DNA of 64,000 nucleotides from Methanothermobacter wolfeii (GTDB lineage: Archaea; Methanobacteriota; Methanobacteria; Methanobacteriales; Methanothermobacteraceae): the NCBI RefSeq assembly GCF_025397995.1, contig NZ_CP104550.1, forward strand, positions 1,206,001 through 1,270,000. Reading direction: 5' to 3'. The position numbers and the translations under genes are program-made. The notes under the pieces are model-generated. The model was not told the DNA's origin, did no database searches, and saw only the letters and a program-made list of their open reading frames with translations. This document shows positions 24,972 to 33,366 of this stretch, one piece after another (the first letter of the stretch is position 1; each line of letters starts with the position of its first letter).

Positions 24972-25799
24972 ATGAAAATAAATAAGATCCATACACTAAC
25001 AGCCCTCATAACACTTATGGGGCTCTTTGCAACACTATCTGGCCTCCTGGACCAGAATACATACATCAACGACTCATTATCAGCAACTGCACAGATGATG
25101 GGCCAGGACCTCGTGACACTCACCACAGGGATCCCCCTCCTAATCATTTCAGCATACCTTAGCCGTTCCTCGGCCAAAGCCAGGCTGCTGTGGATGGGTG
25201 GAATGTTCTACTTCACCTACACCTATGCCTCCATGGCCTTCCTCGCATCCTACAACAGTCTCTTCCTCCTGTATGTGGGCATACTTGCCTTATCACTCTA
25301 CGGCCTCATGGGAGAGCTGTTCACAACCACCTACAGGGTTAAGGTTGATGAAAAAAAATCAGGCTTCACAGCCATCTACCTCACCCTCACCGGATTAATG
25401 CTGGCAGCCATGTGGATCAAGATGATCACAGATTCCCTGATAACCGGCATGGCCCCGGGGGCCCTTGAGGGCTACACAACCCTCGTCATACAGGCACTCG
25501 ACCTCGGCGTCGTGGTTCCAGCGGCCCTCCTCACATCATACTTCCTCCTGAAGAGAGAAGTGTGGGGCTACATACTTGCACCGGTATTCCTTGTCAAGGT
25601 ATCATTACTGGGAACAGCCATACTCTCAATGGTGGCCTTCATGGCCATGGAGGGGGTCCCATTCAGCTGGGGGCAGGCTGCCTTCTTTATGGTCCTCACC
25701 TTCACAGGCCTGGCCGTCACCGGGATTTTCTACCGGGGAATGGCAATCACATCAGGGAGGTTGACACTGGATGAAGGATATGCAGGCAATACGGGATGA
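24972..25799 (+). CDS. Multi-spanning membrane protein of MarR-linked operon
   Basis: 275 residues with about eight hydrophobic helices (IHTLTALITLMGLFATLSGL; LVTLTTGIPLLIISAYL; LLWMGGMFYFTYTYASMAF; and others). No transporter family is recognised. ATG 24972 follows ATAGGAG. It is the first gene after the double operator and overlaps the MarR gene by 29 bp. A role in export or resistance would fit a MarR operon but is only inference. Confidence 0.8.
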   Translation: MKINKIHTLTALITLMGLFATLSGLLDQNTYINDSLSATAQMMGQDLVTLTTGIPLLIISAYLSRSSAKARLLWMGGMFYFTYTYASMAFLASYNSLFLLYVGILALSLYGLMGELFTTTYRVKVDEKKSGFTAIYLTLTGLMLAAMWIKMITDSLITGMAPGALEGYTTLVIQALDLGVVVPAALLTSYFLLKREVWGYILAPVFLVKVSLLGTAILSMVAFMAMEGVPFSWGQAAFFMVLTFTGLAVTGIFYRGMAITSGRLTLDEGYAGNTG

Positions 25800-26280
25800 A
25801 CACCGGGAGACAAGGGAGTCCATGGAGAGGTACATACTGGTAGCCCTCTTCCTCATCGAGCAGCGCTGGAGCTACATAGTGAGCCGCGAGTTCCGCGAAG
25901 ATGGCATAACAGCAAAGCAGTGGCTCTTCATGGTGATCCTTGGAAACGTCTTTGAAAGGCCCCCCTCAATGCAGGAGATGGCTGATGCCATGAGCACCAC
26001 CCACCAGAACGTCAAGCAGCTCGCAGTCCGCCTTGAGGATAAGGGGCTCATAAGGATAAAACCTGACCCTCAAAACAGGAGGATGCTCCGACTTGAGCCC
26101 GCAGAGGGTTTCCATAGATTCTGGGCCGGCAGGGACAAAAGGGACGCTGAAGCAGTGAAATCCCTCTTCGATTCACTTGACGATGAAGAGGTCAAAAGCC
26201 TCTTTAACATATTTGCAAAGCTTGAGGAAGCATCAAAGGAGAGGTACCTGGAATACTGTGGAAGAAGGTGTTCAAAATGA
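25771..26280 (+). CDS. MarR family transcriptional regulator
   Basis: 169 residues. Winged-helix core: ITAKQWLFMVILGNVFERPP, SMQEMADAMSTTHQNVKQLA (recognition helix), VRLEDKGLIRIKPDPQNRRM (wing, with the DPQNRR typical of MarR). Long flanking helices form the dimer domain. It probably binds the twin GTAATATATTAC sites in its own promoter and is released by a ligand. Tail CGRRCSK has two Cys that could sense redox or metal. Confidence 0.88.
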   Translation: MKDMQAIRDEHRETRESMERYILVALFLIEQRWSYIVSREFREDGITAKQWLFMVILGNVFERPPSMQEMADAMSTTHQNVKQLAVRLEDKGLIRIKPDPQNRRMLRLEPAEGFHRFWAGRDKRDAEAVKSLFDSLDDEEVKSLFNIFAKLEEASKERYLEYCGRRCSK

Positions 26281-26316
26281 AAGCTGAAGAAAACCACAAG
26301 GAAAGAAGATGATAAG

Positions 26317-27048
26317 ATGCTTGGAAAAAGATTCAGAATGGAAGTTGAAGAAGAACTCAGAAAAGGTTACGCGCAGGGGGATAGGGAAGTCCCCGGGATC
26401 CTCATGAGGTACCTTGACCTCTGCGGTCTACCCCCTCACCCCAGGAACCTCCTCATGAGGTGGGCTGATTCAAGGATAAGGAGGGGCTCGGGGTGGATGG
26501 ATGTGGATATGCTGCAGTTCAACACCCCGACACCCTTCAGGAGCGTTTACATAAATGGACGCCTCTTCGGAATCCCGGTAGAGGGCCTCGATATCTACTC
26601 CGGGGGTCATGGCGAGATGATCATAAGGGCCCTGAAATTCCTTAAACTGGCCGATGAGGGCGGAGCCCCCATGGACCAGTCAGGCCTTGTAACCATCCTC
26701 TCAGAGGCCCCGCTCCTGCCATCACTGCTGTTTGCAGAATACATAGAATGGTCAGAGCTGGATGAGAACAGGGTTGAGGCCAGAATCCGGGACCATGGCA
26801 CCGCCGCCGGGGGCATCTTCACCTTCGATGACAGGGGGCGGTTCATAAAGTTCTACACCGAGGACAGGTACTGTGCAGAGTTCAACATGGAACAGCACCC
26901 CTGGAGTGTTGAGGTGCTGTCCTACCAGGATACCGGTGGTTTCCTGTATCCATCCGAGTGCACCGCAACCTGGCACCTGCCTGATGGTGACCTGAAGTAC
27001 TTCCATGGTAGAATTGGGGAAGCAGAATTCAACATAAACACACTTTAG
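26317..27048 (+). CDS. DUF6544-like protein
   Basis: 243 residues, soluble. The middle part, YINGRLFGIPVEGLDIYSGG to QSGLVTILSEAPLLPSLLFA and EYIEWSELDENRVEARI, follows the pattern of DUF6544 proteins, which often sit with membrane proteins or redox enzymes. Function unknown. Third gene of the MarR-linked operon, ATG 26317, 36 bp after the regulator. Confidence 0.7.
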   Translation: MLGKRFRMEVEEELRKGYAQGDREVPGILMRYLDLCGLPPHPRNLLMRWADSRIRRGSGWMDVDMLQFNTPTPFRSVYINGRLFGIPVEGLDIYSGGHGEMIIRALKFLKLADEGGAPMDQSGLVTILSEAPLLPSLLFAEYIEWSELDENRVEARIRDHGTAAGGIFTFDDRGRFIKFYTEDRYCAEFNMEQHPWSVEVLSYQDTGGFLYPSECTATWHLPDGDLKYFHGRIGEAEFNINTL

Positions 27049-27072
27049 TTATGAATGATAAAGGAGAACGTT

Positions 27073-27804
27073 ATGAAAGAACTTTACCCCTTCATCTTCA
27101 GGAGGAAGTCCACAAGGAAGTACACTGGCCCCGTCGGTGAAGAGGAGCTGAACATGGTTTCAGCAAGCCTCAAGGAACTGGAGCCGCTCTTATCTTCTGA
27201 AGTTGAACTTAAAATTGTTGGAAGAGATGATGTCAGGACAGGGATGCAGCGCCCGGCACCCCACTATATTGCAGCCTTTGCAGATGGTGATGAAGGGAAA
27301 ATGAATGCCGGTTTCATGCTCCAGCAGATGGACCTGAAGCTCTCATCCATGGGGATCGGGAGCTGCTGGCAGGGGATACCCTCACCAGGGGGTCACCTGA
27401 AATCTGAACTTGAATTTGTAATATTCCTTGCCCTTGGAGAGGCCGGTGAACCTGTTCACAGGAGCCGCTCAGAGTTCAGGAGGAAGCCCCTCTCTGAGAT
27501 AACAGATATAACCGGGATGGATGATGTGCTTGAGGCCGTGAGGCTGGCTCCATCTGCAGTCAACAACCAGCCATGGTACCTTACAGGAGGTGATGGTGAG
27601 ATCCACGTCTACTGCAGAATACCCGGACCCATAAAGAGGCGCCTTGTTGGCCGCTGGAACCCCATCGATATGGGTATAGCCCTGGCACACCTTCAGATCT
27701 CACTCCAGCACCACGGCTACAGAACAGGGTTCAGGGTGCTTGAGGATCCCATGGAACTTAAGAACTTCAGGTACACCGGGACCTTCAGCTACATGGAGTT
27801 ATAA
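27073..27804 (+). CDS. Nitroreductase-family flavoprotein
   Basis: About 244 residues. FRRKSTRKYTGPVGEEELNM and AVRLAPSAVNNQPWYLTGGD are the FMN-binding ends of the nitroreductase fold; MGIALAHLQISLQHHG is near the C terminus. This long form is the TM1586-like nitroreductase group, usually of unknown substrate. The frame is open from ATG 27055, but GGAGAACGTT before ATG 27073 (MKELYPFIF) is the better start. Fourth gene of the MarR-linked operon. Confidence 0.82.
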   Translation: MKELYPFIFRRKSTRKYTGPVGEEELNMVSASLKELEPLLSSEVELKIVGRDDVRTGMQRPAPHYIAAFADGDEGKMNAGFMLQQMDLKLSSMGIGSCWQGIPSPGGHLKSELEFVIFLALGEAGEPVHRSRSEFRRKPLSEITDITGMDDVLEAVRLAPSAVNNQPWYLTGGDGEIHVYCRIPGPIKRRLVGRWNPIDMGIALAHLQISLQHHGYRTGFRVLEDPMELKNFRYTGTFSYMEL

Positions 27805-27806
27805 AA

Positions 27807-28244
27807 ATGGGTAAAGACGTCCTGAGGGAATTTCTAAGGGACAAAGAGTTCAGTACTTCAGAGTTCATTGCAGCTTCACTGGCCAATATGGTGGTCCTCT
27901 ATATCGTCAACAGTATCATGGGATGGAACCTGTCCTTCATTGACCCCTCCTTCGCCACCCTCATACCCCTCATAAACCTGGTGGTTGCTGCGGGTCTGGC
28001 CGTGAACCTTGTATTTATCTTCTTCAGGAAGCAGTGGCTCTGGTCATTCACCCAGATAATCCTGAACACCCTCGGCTACCTTATGGTTTCATCACTCTAC
28101 AGTGTCTTCCCATTCACCTTCAGGAACATCTACATATTCTATTCTGTAAGGTTCGCCCTCTTAATTGCAATGATCGTTATGGCCGTGGCTGTGTTTCTCC
28201 ATGGACTCAAATTCGTCCTTAAATTCATTGTGAAGTACGGGTGA
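27807..28244 (+). CDS. Four-helix membrane protein of MarR-linked operon
   Basis: 145 residues with four hydrophobic helices (FIAASLANMVVLYIVNSIMG; LIPLINLVVAAGLAVNLVFI; WSFTQIILNTLGYLMVSSL; LLIAMIVMAVAVFLHGLKFV). No family recognised. It starts 2 bp after the nitroreductase gene and ends the operon. Confidence 0.72.
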   Translation: MGKDVLREFLRDKEFSTSEFIAASLANMVVLYIVNSIMGWNLSFIDPSFATLIPLINLVVAAGLAVNLVFIFFRKQWLWSFTQIILNTLGYLMVSSLYSVFPFTFRNIYIFYSVRFALLIAMIVMAVAVFLHGLKFVLKFIVKYG

Positions 28245-28323
28245 ATGTGTGGATAGGGTGATGGTTCCTGATGAATCATTTTGAAGTGCTGATGACCGCT
28301 GCATGGGGGCTCAAAGGACCTGA

Positions 28324-28614
28324 TCAATCACGGAATATCCCTGCTGCGGTGTTCATTGCAGAACCAGCCCTTATAAGTGCGGCGAGTGCTGCCGCCTCTG
28401 CAAGTTCATCCTCCCCTATACCACGGGCAAGGGCCTCTTCAGCGTGCCTTCTGGTGCATGCATCGCATCTAACCGCAACCGCGCATGCGACGGATATCAG
28501 GAGTTTCTCCCTCTCTGTGAGTTTTCCCTCAGATCTTACAGCTTCTCTAAAGCCTTTGAATGCCTCTGCAACTGCAGGTAATTCTTCTAGGAATCTGTCT
28601 GCTCCTGTCTTCAT
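28324..28614 (-). CDS. Carboxymuconolactone decarboxylase/AhpD-like protein
   Basis: 96 residues, helical. The AhpD-type motif is CAVAVRCDACTRRHAEEALA, with CxxC (CDAC) and a nearby His that form a redox or peroxidase site in relatives. Single-domain proteins of this size are common in methanogens and may act in antioxidant defence; the true substrate is unknown. It lies downstream of the DtxR-type gene on the same strand. Confidence 0.85.
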   Translation of the reverse strand: MKTGADRFLEELPAVAEAFKGFREAVRSEGKLTEREKLLISVACAVAVRCDACTRRHAEEALARGIGEDELAEAAALAALIRAGSAMNTAAGIFRD

Positions 28615-28647
28615 GGTCTTAACTTGACACCCTTCCCTTAAATACCT

Positions 28648-29043
28648 TCAGGGTATGGGTATGCCGTGGGGGCACCTTGATGGATTGCCAAGGTACCTCA
28701 TGAGGGCAAGCTCTGTCTCCCTGAAGAGCTCATGTTTCATGCGGGATGCCTCATCATAGGCGGATTCCAGGTCCATGCCCAGTACCTCATGGAAGAGGCA
28801 CTCAAGCAGCATGTGTCTCCTCATGACCTCCGCTGCAAGCTTCCTTCCCTCATCTGTGAGTTCAGCTCCAAGGTAGGGGTGGTGGATTACAAGGCCCATC
28901 CCGTGGAGTTTCTTGAGCATCTGGGTTGCGCTGGCTGGTTTGACCTTCATCTTGGCCGAGAGGTCTGATGTCCTTATGATGCCATGGCTCCTTATCCTGT
29001 ACATTTCTTCAAGGTAGTTTTCCATGCTCCTTGTAAGTCTCAT
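28648..29043 (-). CDS. DtxR/MntR family metal-dependent regulator
   Basis: 131 residues. N-terminal winged helix (MENYLEEMYRIRSHGIIRTS, LSAKMKVKPASATQMLKKLH) and metal-binding dimer domain (MRRHMLLECLFHEVLGMDLE; CPHGIPIP). Cys and His ligands for Fe or Mn are in place; no SH3 domain, so MntR-like length. Divergent from the TIGR04076 gene with a 65-bp spacer that has a palindrome, probably its operator. Confidence 0.9.
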   Translation of the reverse strand: MRLTRSMENYLEEMYRIRSHGIIRTSDLSAKMKVKPASATQMLKKLHGMGLVIHHPYLGAELTDEGRKLAAEVMRRHMLLECLFHEVLGMDLESAYDEASRMKHELFRETELALMRYLGNPSRCPHGIPIP

Positions 29044-29049
29044 GGTAAT

Positions 29050-29061
29050 GAATATATATTC
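29050..29061. promoter_or_regulatory. Palindrome in DtxR/TIGR04076 divergent spacer
   Basis: GAATATATATTC is a perfect 12-bp palindrome 7 bp upstream of the DtxR-type start. It may be both TATA element and operator. Confidence 0.5.
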
Positions 29062-29108
29062 AAAACCTATTTAAGCTTTGTTGTTCATACTCCACCACGG
29101 GTGATGTT

Positions 29109-29402
29109 ATGCTTGAGATACGGGTACATGAGATAAGGGGGAATTGCCCGGTGTACAGGGAGGGGGACCGTATAGTCATCGATGACCCCAAGATAGACCT
29201 TGAGAGGACGGATGCCCTCTGCACCCATGCCCTTTCAACCATCCTCCACTACACCACAATCCTTGAGAGGAACTGGTGCCCCCTTGAACTCGGACTCACT
29301 GTGGAGGGGGACGAGGAGAGCGCATACATGCAGTGCATTGACCCGGGCAGACCCTACACCCATGGCGGGACCGTCATATTCAGGTGCAGGAGGATCAGAT
29401 AG
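29109..29402 (+). CDS. TIGR04076 family protein
   Basis: 97 residues: LEIRVHEIRGNCPVYREGDR, DALCTHALSTILHYTTILER, YMQCIDPGRPYTHGGTVIF. Conserved Cys (CP, LCTHA, QCIDPG) match TIGR04076, a small family common in anaerobes, function unknown. GGTGATGTT before ATG 29109 is a good ribosome-binding site. Divergent from a metal-dependent regulator, so metal-responsive expression is likely. Confidence 0.85.
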   Translation: MLEIRVHEIRGNCPVYREGDRIVIDDPKIDLERTDALCTHALSTILHYTTILERNWCPLELGLTVEGDEESAYMQCIDPGRPYTHGGTVIFRCRRIR

Positions 29403-29509
29403 TGTGTTCAGACAGGGCTAATTCCCTGACAGGACGTAGGATAAGATGTTCTCCAAAGTGCCTGGGATCGTTACTGGAACCATAGAACCAGGACAGGGGG
29501 TATGACGGC

Positions 29510-29851
29510 ATGTTCTCTCACTGCAGCTTCGGGAGGGTGAATTTCAGGGGCAGGGAGTACACCCATGACCTTGTGATACACACGGATGGAAGGGTCAGTA
29601 AAAGAATGAAGGAGCTCTCAAGGAGAAGGTACGGGACATCACACATCCTCTCCGAGGATGAACTATCAGAGATCCTTGAAGAGGAACCCGATGTCATCAT
29701 CGTGGGCACATGGGTCCATGGAGCCCTCAGGGTCCCTGATATGAACCTTGAAACCAGGATAATCAGCCTTCCAACATGCGAAGCCGCAGAGAAGTACAAC
29801 AGACTCATAAAAAGAGAGAGGGTGGCTGCGGTGATACATGTAACCTGCTGA
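29510..29851 (+). CDS. Mth938-like domain protein
   Basis: 113 residues: RVNFRGREYTHDLVIHTDGR, EEPDVIIVGTWVHGALRVPD, LPTCEAAEKYNRLIKRERVA. It matches Mth938 (DUF498), the namesake of the family, whose structure is known but whose biochemical role is not. Eukaryotic relatives include the complex I assembly factor NDUFAF3. GGGGGTATGACGGC precedes ATG 29510. Confidence 0.92.
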   Translation: MFSHCSFGRVNFRGREYTHDLVIHTDGRVSKRMKELSRRRYGTSHILSEDELSEILEEEPDVIIVGTWVHGALRVPDMNLETRIISLPTCEAAEKYNRLIKRERVAAVIHVTC

Positions 29852-29863
29852 GATGCAGGTTCC

Positions 29864-30424
29864 TCATTCACCCTCATCACGGTCTATGGCGAACCAGTAA
29901 ACCGAGAGAAGGTGCTCCATCCTCTCATGGGCAGGGTTAACTGATGAGACTATCCTCCAGTAGTCCCTGTTATGCTTCCTCTCAACTAGGTGTGCCAGTT
30001 CATGGAGGACAACGTACTCCACAAGCTCATCAGGGAGGTGGCGGAGGAGGGTGTTGAAGTTGAGGTTCCCCCTGGAGCTGCAGCTACCCCACTTTGTCCT
30101 CATGGTCCTCAGGGTTATCCTGCCATACTCAACCCCGAGCCTCCCTGCCAGTTCAGCTGCAAGGCCCTCTATGAGTTCCCTGAGCTCATCCACTGACCTG
30201 TCCTCGAGGCTGATACCCTCAGCCTCCCTCCTGGCGTCCCTTATGTAGGAGAGCTTCCTGTGGATCCATGCCTCGTGTCTCCTCAGGATGCCCTCGGGGT
30301 CATCACAGGAATGTGGGAGTATGAGTTTTATCCCGCCGTCCCTCAGTTCTATCTTTGGATGCTTGACAGGCCTCCTTATGACCTCATAGGCCGTTTCAAT
30401 GTCACCTATTCTTATATTCCTCAT
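29864..30424 (-). CDS. YgjP-type metallopeptidase (DUF45)
   Basis: 186 residues. The zinc motif LHELAHLVERKHNRDYW (HELAH-x5-H) and the upstream TKWGSCSSRGNLNFNTLLRH are typical of YgjP/WLM-type peptidases often linked to DNA restriction or stress. Stand-alone here. AAGGTCTGAAA precedes ATG 30424. Convergent with Mth938 by 12 bp. Confidence 0.87.
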   Translation of the reverse strand: MRNIRIGDIETAYEVIRRPVKHPKIELRDGGIKLILPHSCDDPEGILRRHEAWIHRKLSYIRDARREAEGISLEDRSVDELRELIEGLAAELAGRLGVEYGRITLRTMRTKWGSCSSRGNLNFNTLLRHLPDELVEYVVLHELAHLVERKHNRDYWRIVSSVNPAHERMEHLLSVYWFAIDRDEGE

Positions 30425-30535
30425 TTTCAGACCTTATTAGTTGTACTTTAAATTTTCTGAATTCTATTTTTCGGGTTTCTGAGCTGTTTACTTGAACATC
30501 CCCGTAAATACCCTATATGTACACTTCAGTACACA

Positions 30536-30604
30536 AGACATATATAACTGTTCAGCAGATATTTTAGGGGAGTAAGTAAATTTAAGAGAACTGGAGTGTA
30601 ACCT
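30536..30604 (+). promoter_or_regulatory. PEP carboxylase promoter
   Basis: ACATATATAAC (about 30538-30548) is a TATA box about 57 bp upstream of the start; GGAGTG near 30593 is the ribosome-binding site. Confidence 0.5.
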
Positions 30605-32056
30605 ATGAATGTTCCAAGATGCATGAGCACACAGCACCCTGACAACGTGAACCCCCCATTCTTTGCATCAGGCCCTGAACTTGGAGGGGAGGATGAGATA
30701 AAGGAGGCCTACTATGTATTCTCACACCTTGGCTGTGATGAGCAGATGTGGGACTGTGAGGGTAAGGAGGTGGACAGTTACGTTGTCAAGAAGCTCCTCA
30801 CAGAATACGAGTCATTCTTCAGGGAGAACATCCTCGGCGAGGACTGCAGACTGACACTCAGGGTCCCCAACCCTACGGTGGAAAGGGCCGAGGCAAAGAT
30901 CCTCCTTGAAACCCTTGAGAGCATACCCCGATCCTATGATACGGCAGCCCTATTCTATGAAAGGGATGTGCCGCCGGTATTTGAGGTTATACTCCCCATG
31001 ACGGCCTCAAGCAGGTGCCTTAACCGTGTCTACCACTACTACAGGGACTTCGTGGCCGGGAAGGAGAACCTGAAGCTCAAGGATGATGTGACGGTGGGTG
31101 AATGGATAGGGGAGTTCCGTCCAGAGGAGATAAACGTCATCCCCCTCTTTGAGGACATGGACGGTATGCTGGCAGCTGGGAGGATAACCGCCGAGTACCT
31201 TGAGGGCAAGGACCCTGAACATCAGAGGGTGTTCCTTGCAAGGTCCGACCCTGCAATGAACTACGGGATGATCCCGGCCACACTCCTCAACAAGGTCGCC
31301 CTCCAGTCCCTGGGGGAGGTTGAGGAGGAGACAAGTGTCATGATCTGCCCCATCATAGGTATGGGTTCAGCGCCCTTCAGGGGCAACCTGAAACCATCAA
31401 ACACCCGCGCCGTTGAGGACTACCCTGGTGCCTTCACCTTCACTGTACAGTCCTCCTTCAAGTTCGACCATCCCCCTGCCGAGGTCAGCGATGCCGTGAG
31501 GCTGCTCAGGGAACATAAGCCTGGTAAACCCCAGGATGTGGACCGGGAGAGGATAATCGATATTGTGAACCGTTACTCCAGTGAGTACAGGAGGCATGTC
31601 ATGAGGCTCGCTGATATGATAAACAGGGTTTCAAGGCACGTCCCCGGGAGGAGGAAGAGGAAGCTCCACATTGGACTCTTCGGTTACTCGAGGAGTATGG
31701 GAGGGGTTTCCCTCCCCAGGGCCATAACCTTCACCGCGGCCCTCTACTCCATCGGGGTGCCCCCTGAGATACTTGGTTTCAGCTCCCTCACGGACCCTGA
31801 CCTTGACTACATAATGGAGATCTATCCTGGATTTGAGAGGGACTTCCATGATGCCCTCAGGTACATGAACCCCCATTCACCCCACCTGCCCCCTGAACTC
31901 AGGAGCTCAATTGAGGAGCACTTCCCTGACATCAGCCATGACCCTGAACATGTAAGGGTGACCGACGAGATCAACCACTCCCTTGCACTCAACAGGACCG
32001 GTAACCTGCAGGGCAGGATACTGGAGGCTGCAAGTATAAGGAAGTTCCTGGGGTAA
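30605..32056 (+). CDS. ppcA: Archaeal-type phosphoenolpyruvate carboxylase
   Basis: 483 residues, about half the size of bacterial PEPC. Signatures: PRCMSTQHPDNVNPPFFASG at the start, FSHLGCDEQMWDCEGKEVDS, RSDPAMNYGMIPATLLNKVA, GMGSAPFRGNLKPSNT, IGLFGYSRSMGGVSLPRAIT. It carboxylates PEP to oxaloacetate, feeding the incomplete reductive citric acid path and aspartate synthesis. Methanothermobacter PEPC is a known aspartate-insensitive-to-weakly-inhibited type, so regulation cannot be read from sequence. Confidence 0.95.
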   Translation: MNVPRCMSTQHPDNVNPPFFASGPELGGEDEIKEAYYVFSHLGCDEQMWDCEGKEVDSYVVKKLLTEYESFFRENILGEDCRLTLRVPNPTVERAEAKILLETLESIPRSYDTAALFYERDVPPVFEVILPMTASSRCLNRVYHYYRDFVAGKENLKLKDDVTVGEWIGEFRPEEINVIPLFEDMDGMLAAGRITAEYLEGKDPEHQRVFLARSDPAMNYGMIPATLLNKVALQSLGEVEEETSVMICPIIGMGSAPFRGNLKPSNTRAVEDYPGAFTFTVQSSFKFDHPPAEVSDAVRLLREHKPGKPQDVDRERIIDIVNRYSSEYRRHVMRLADMINRVSRHVPGRRKRKLHIGLFGYSRSMGGVSLPRAITFTAALYSIGVPPEILGFSSLTDPDLDYIMEIYPGFERDFHDALRYMNPHSPHLPPELRSSIEEHFPDISHDPEHVRVTDEINHSLALNRTGNLQGRILEAASIRKFLG

Positions 32057-32090
32057 ATCACCGGCATCGGAGGATGCCCCCTGATCATGG

Positions 32091-32145
32091 CTGATGGTGG
32101 TGGGGACCGCAGGCTTTCTGGTTCCCATCAGATTTATTAATTTTA
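32091..32145 (+). terminator. Hairpin and T-rich terminator after PEP carboxylase
   Basis: CTGATGG (32091-32097) pairs with CCATCAG (32125-32131), with an inner GGACC/GGTTC stem, followed by ATTTATTAATTTTATA. The last part may also be the TATA box of the next gene. Confidence 0.5.
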
Positions 32146-32187
32146 TATGGGTCGGATAATATAATTAAATTGTAGGGGGTTTTATTT

Positions 32188-33012
32188 ATGGACAACAGGG
32201 AAAGACTTGAAAGGATAAGGAGCTCCCCCATAACCTTTGAGGGGCTCCGTAAACTGAACATTGCAGCCGGATCCCTGCACCTTGTACAGGGACTCCTGAT
32301 GGTTTTCCTGGGTTATCTGCTGACCTGGGACAGGGACATATACACCTTCTATCTGAAGTTCAGGGTGCTCTCACTGAACCCGCCGTCATTCCAGGTTCTG
32401 CCGAACCCTGAGGTGGTATTCACGGTGAGCTACCTTGGAGTTATACTGGCATCCTTCCTCCTGATATCTGCAGCCGCTCACTTCATAATAGCATTCTTGA
32501 GGAATGAGAGCTACATCGAGAACCTCAAAAGGGGTATGAACCCCTACCGGTGGTACGAGTATGCCCTCTCAAGTTCAATAATGATCGTTATACTGGCTAC
32601 CTTCGTTGGTGTCTGGGACCTCTGGTCCCTTGTGATGATCTTTGTACTCAACGCCTCAATGATAATGTTCGGCTACCTCATGGAGAAGATCAACCAGTAC
32701 ACCGAGAACATCGACTGGTCCCCGTACATCCTTGGCTGCATCTCAGGTTTCACGCCATGGATAGTGATTGCAGCCTACTTCATAGCGGCCCTGAGTTCAG
32801 CAGAGACACAGCCGCCAAGCTTCGTCTACCTTGCACTCCTGATCTACTTCGTGATGTTCAACACCTTCTCCATCAACATGCTGCTCCAGTACAGGGGTGT
32901 TGGGAGGTGGAAGGATTACCTCTACGGTGAGAGGGTCTACATCATACTGAGCCTTGCTGCAAAGACCATACTGGCCTGGCTGGTGTTCATAGGGGTGTTC
33001 TCACCCTTCTAA
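32188..33012 (+). CDS. Heliorhodopsin
   Basis: 274 residues, seven membrane helices. The last helix is YIILSLAAKTILAWLVFIGV: Lys259 (AAG 32962-32964) in the SLxAKxxLAW motif is the retinal Schiff-base lysine. RWYEYALSSSIMIVIL gives Glu124, the likely counterion; His31 (LHLVQG) and His98 (AAHFII) match conserved heliorhodopsin His. WSPYILGCISGFTPWIVIAA and SINMLLQYRGVGRWKDYLYG are also family-typical. The charged N terminus (inside) fits the inverted topology of this family. Heliorhodopsins are light-responsive, not clear pumps. No retinal or carotenoid gene is in the window. Own promoter (TTTTATATGG) and AGGGGGT before ATG 32188. Confidence 0.88.
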   Translation: MDNRERLERIRSSPITFEGLRKLNIAAGSLHLVQGLLMVFLGYLLTWDRDIYTFYLKFRVLSLNPPSFQVLPNPEVVFTVSYLGVILASFLLISAAAHFIIAFLRNESYIENLKRGMNPYRWYEYALSSSIMIVILATFVGVWDLWSLVMIFVLNASMIMFGYLMEKINQYTENIDWSPYILGCISGFTPWIVIAAYFIAALSSAETQPPSFVYLALLIYFVMFNTFSINMLLQYRGVGRWKDYLYGERVYIILSLAAKTILAWLVFIGVFSPF

Positions 33013-33074
33013 TTCTATTTTTCAAAAAACTGGAACCCCGTTCACATAACTCACTCCATGAACCTGAACCGCAA

Positions 33075-33130
33075 AGTATTTATACTGCTTCCACGTAACT
33101 ATTCCTTGCTGATATCTTGTTTTACAGTGA
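33075..33130 (+). promoter_or_regulatory. tRNA-Gln(CTG) promoter
   Basis: AGTATTTATACTGC near 33076-33089 is a strong TATA box about 45 bp before the tRNA. CTATTTATG near 33227-33235 plays the same part for the second tRNA. Confidence 0.55.
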
Positions 33131-33202
33131 AGTCCCGTGGGGTAATGGCAATCCTGATGGACTCTGGATCCATCGATAGCGGTTCGACTCCGCTCGGGAC
33201 TA
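33131..33202 (+). tRNA. tRNA-Gln (anticodon CTG)
   Basis: 72 nt. Acceptor AGTCCCG pairs with CGGGACT, discriminator A, no encoded CCA. Anticodon arm ATGGA-CTCTGGA-TCCAT gives CUG; T arm AGCGGTTCGACTCCGCT. Reads CAG codons. Confidence 0.93.
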
Positions 33203-33266
33203 TCTCCCCATAACACCCCATCGAAACCTATTTATGTCCAGCTCCACCACCTATTAACCATCAGCT

Positions 33267-33340
<74 letters not shown>

Positions 33341-33366
33341 CATCAACCTTTCTCAGGGTTTTAGAG

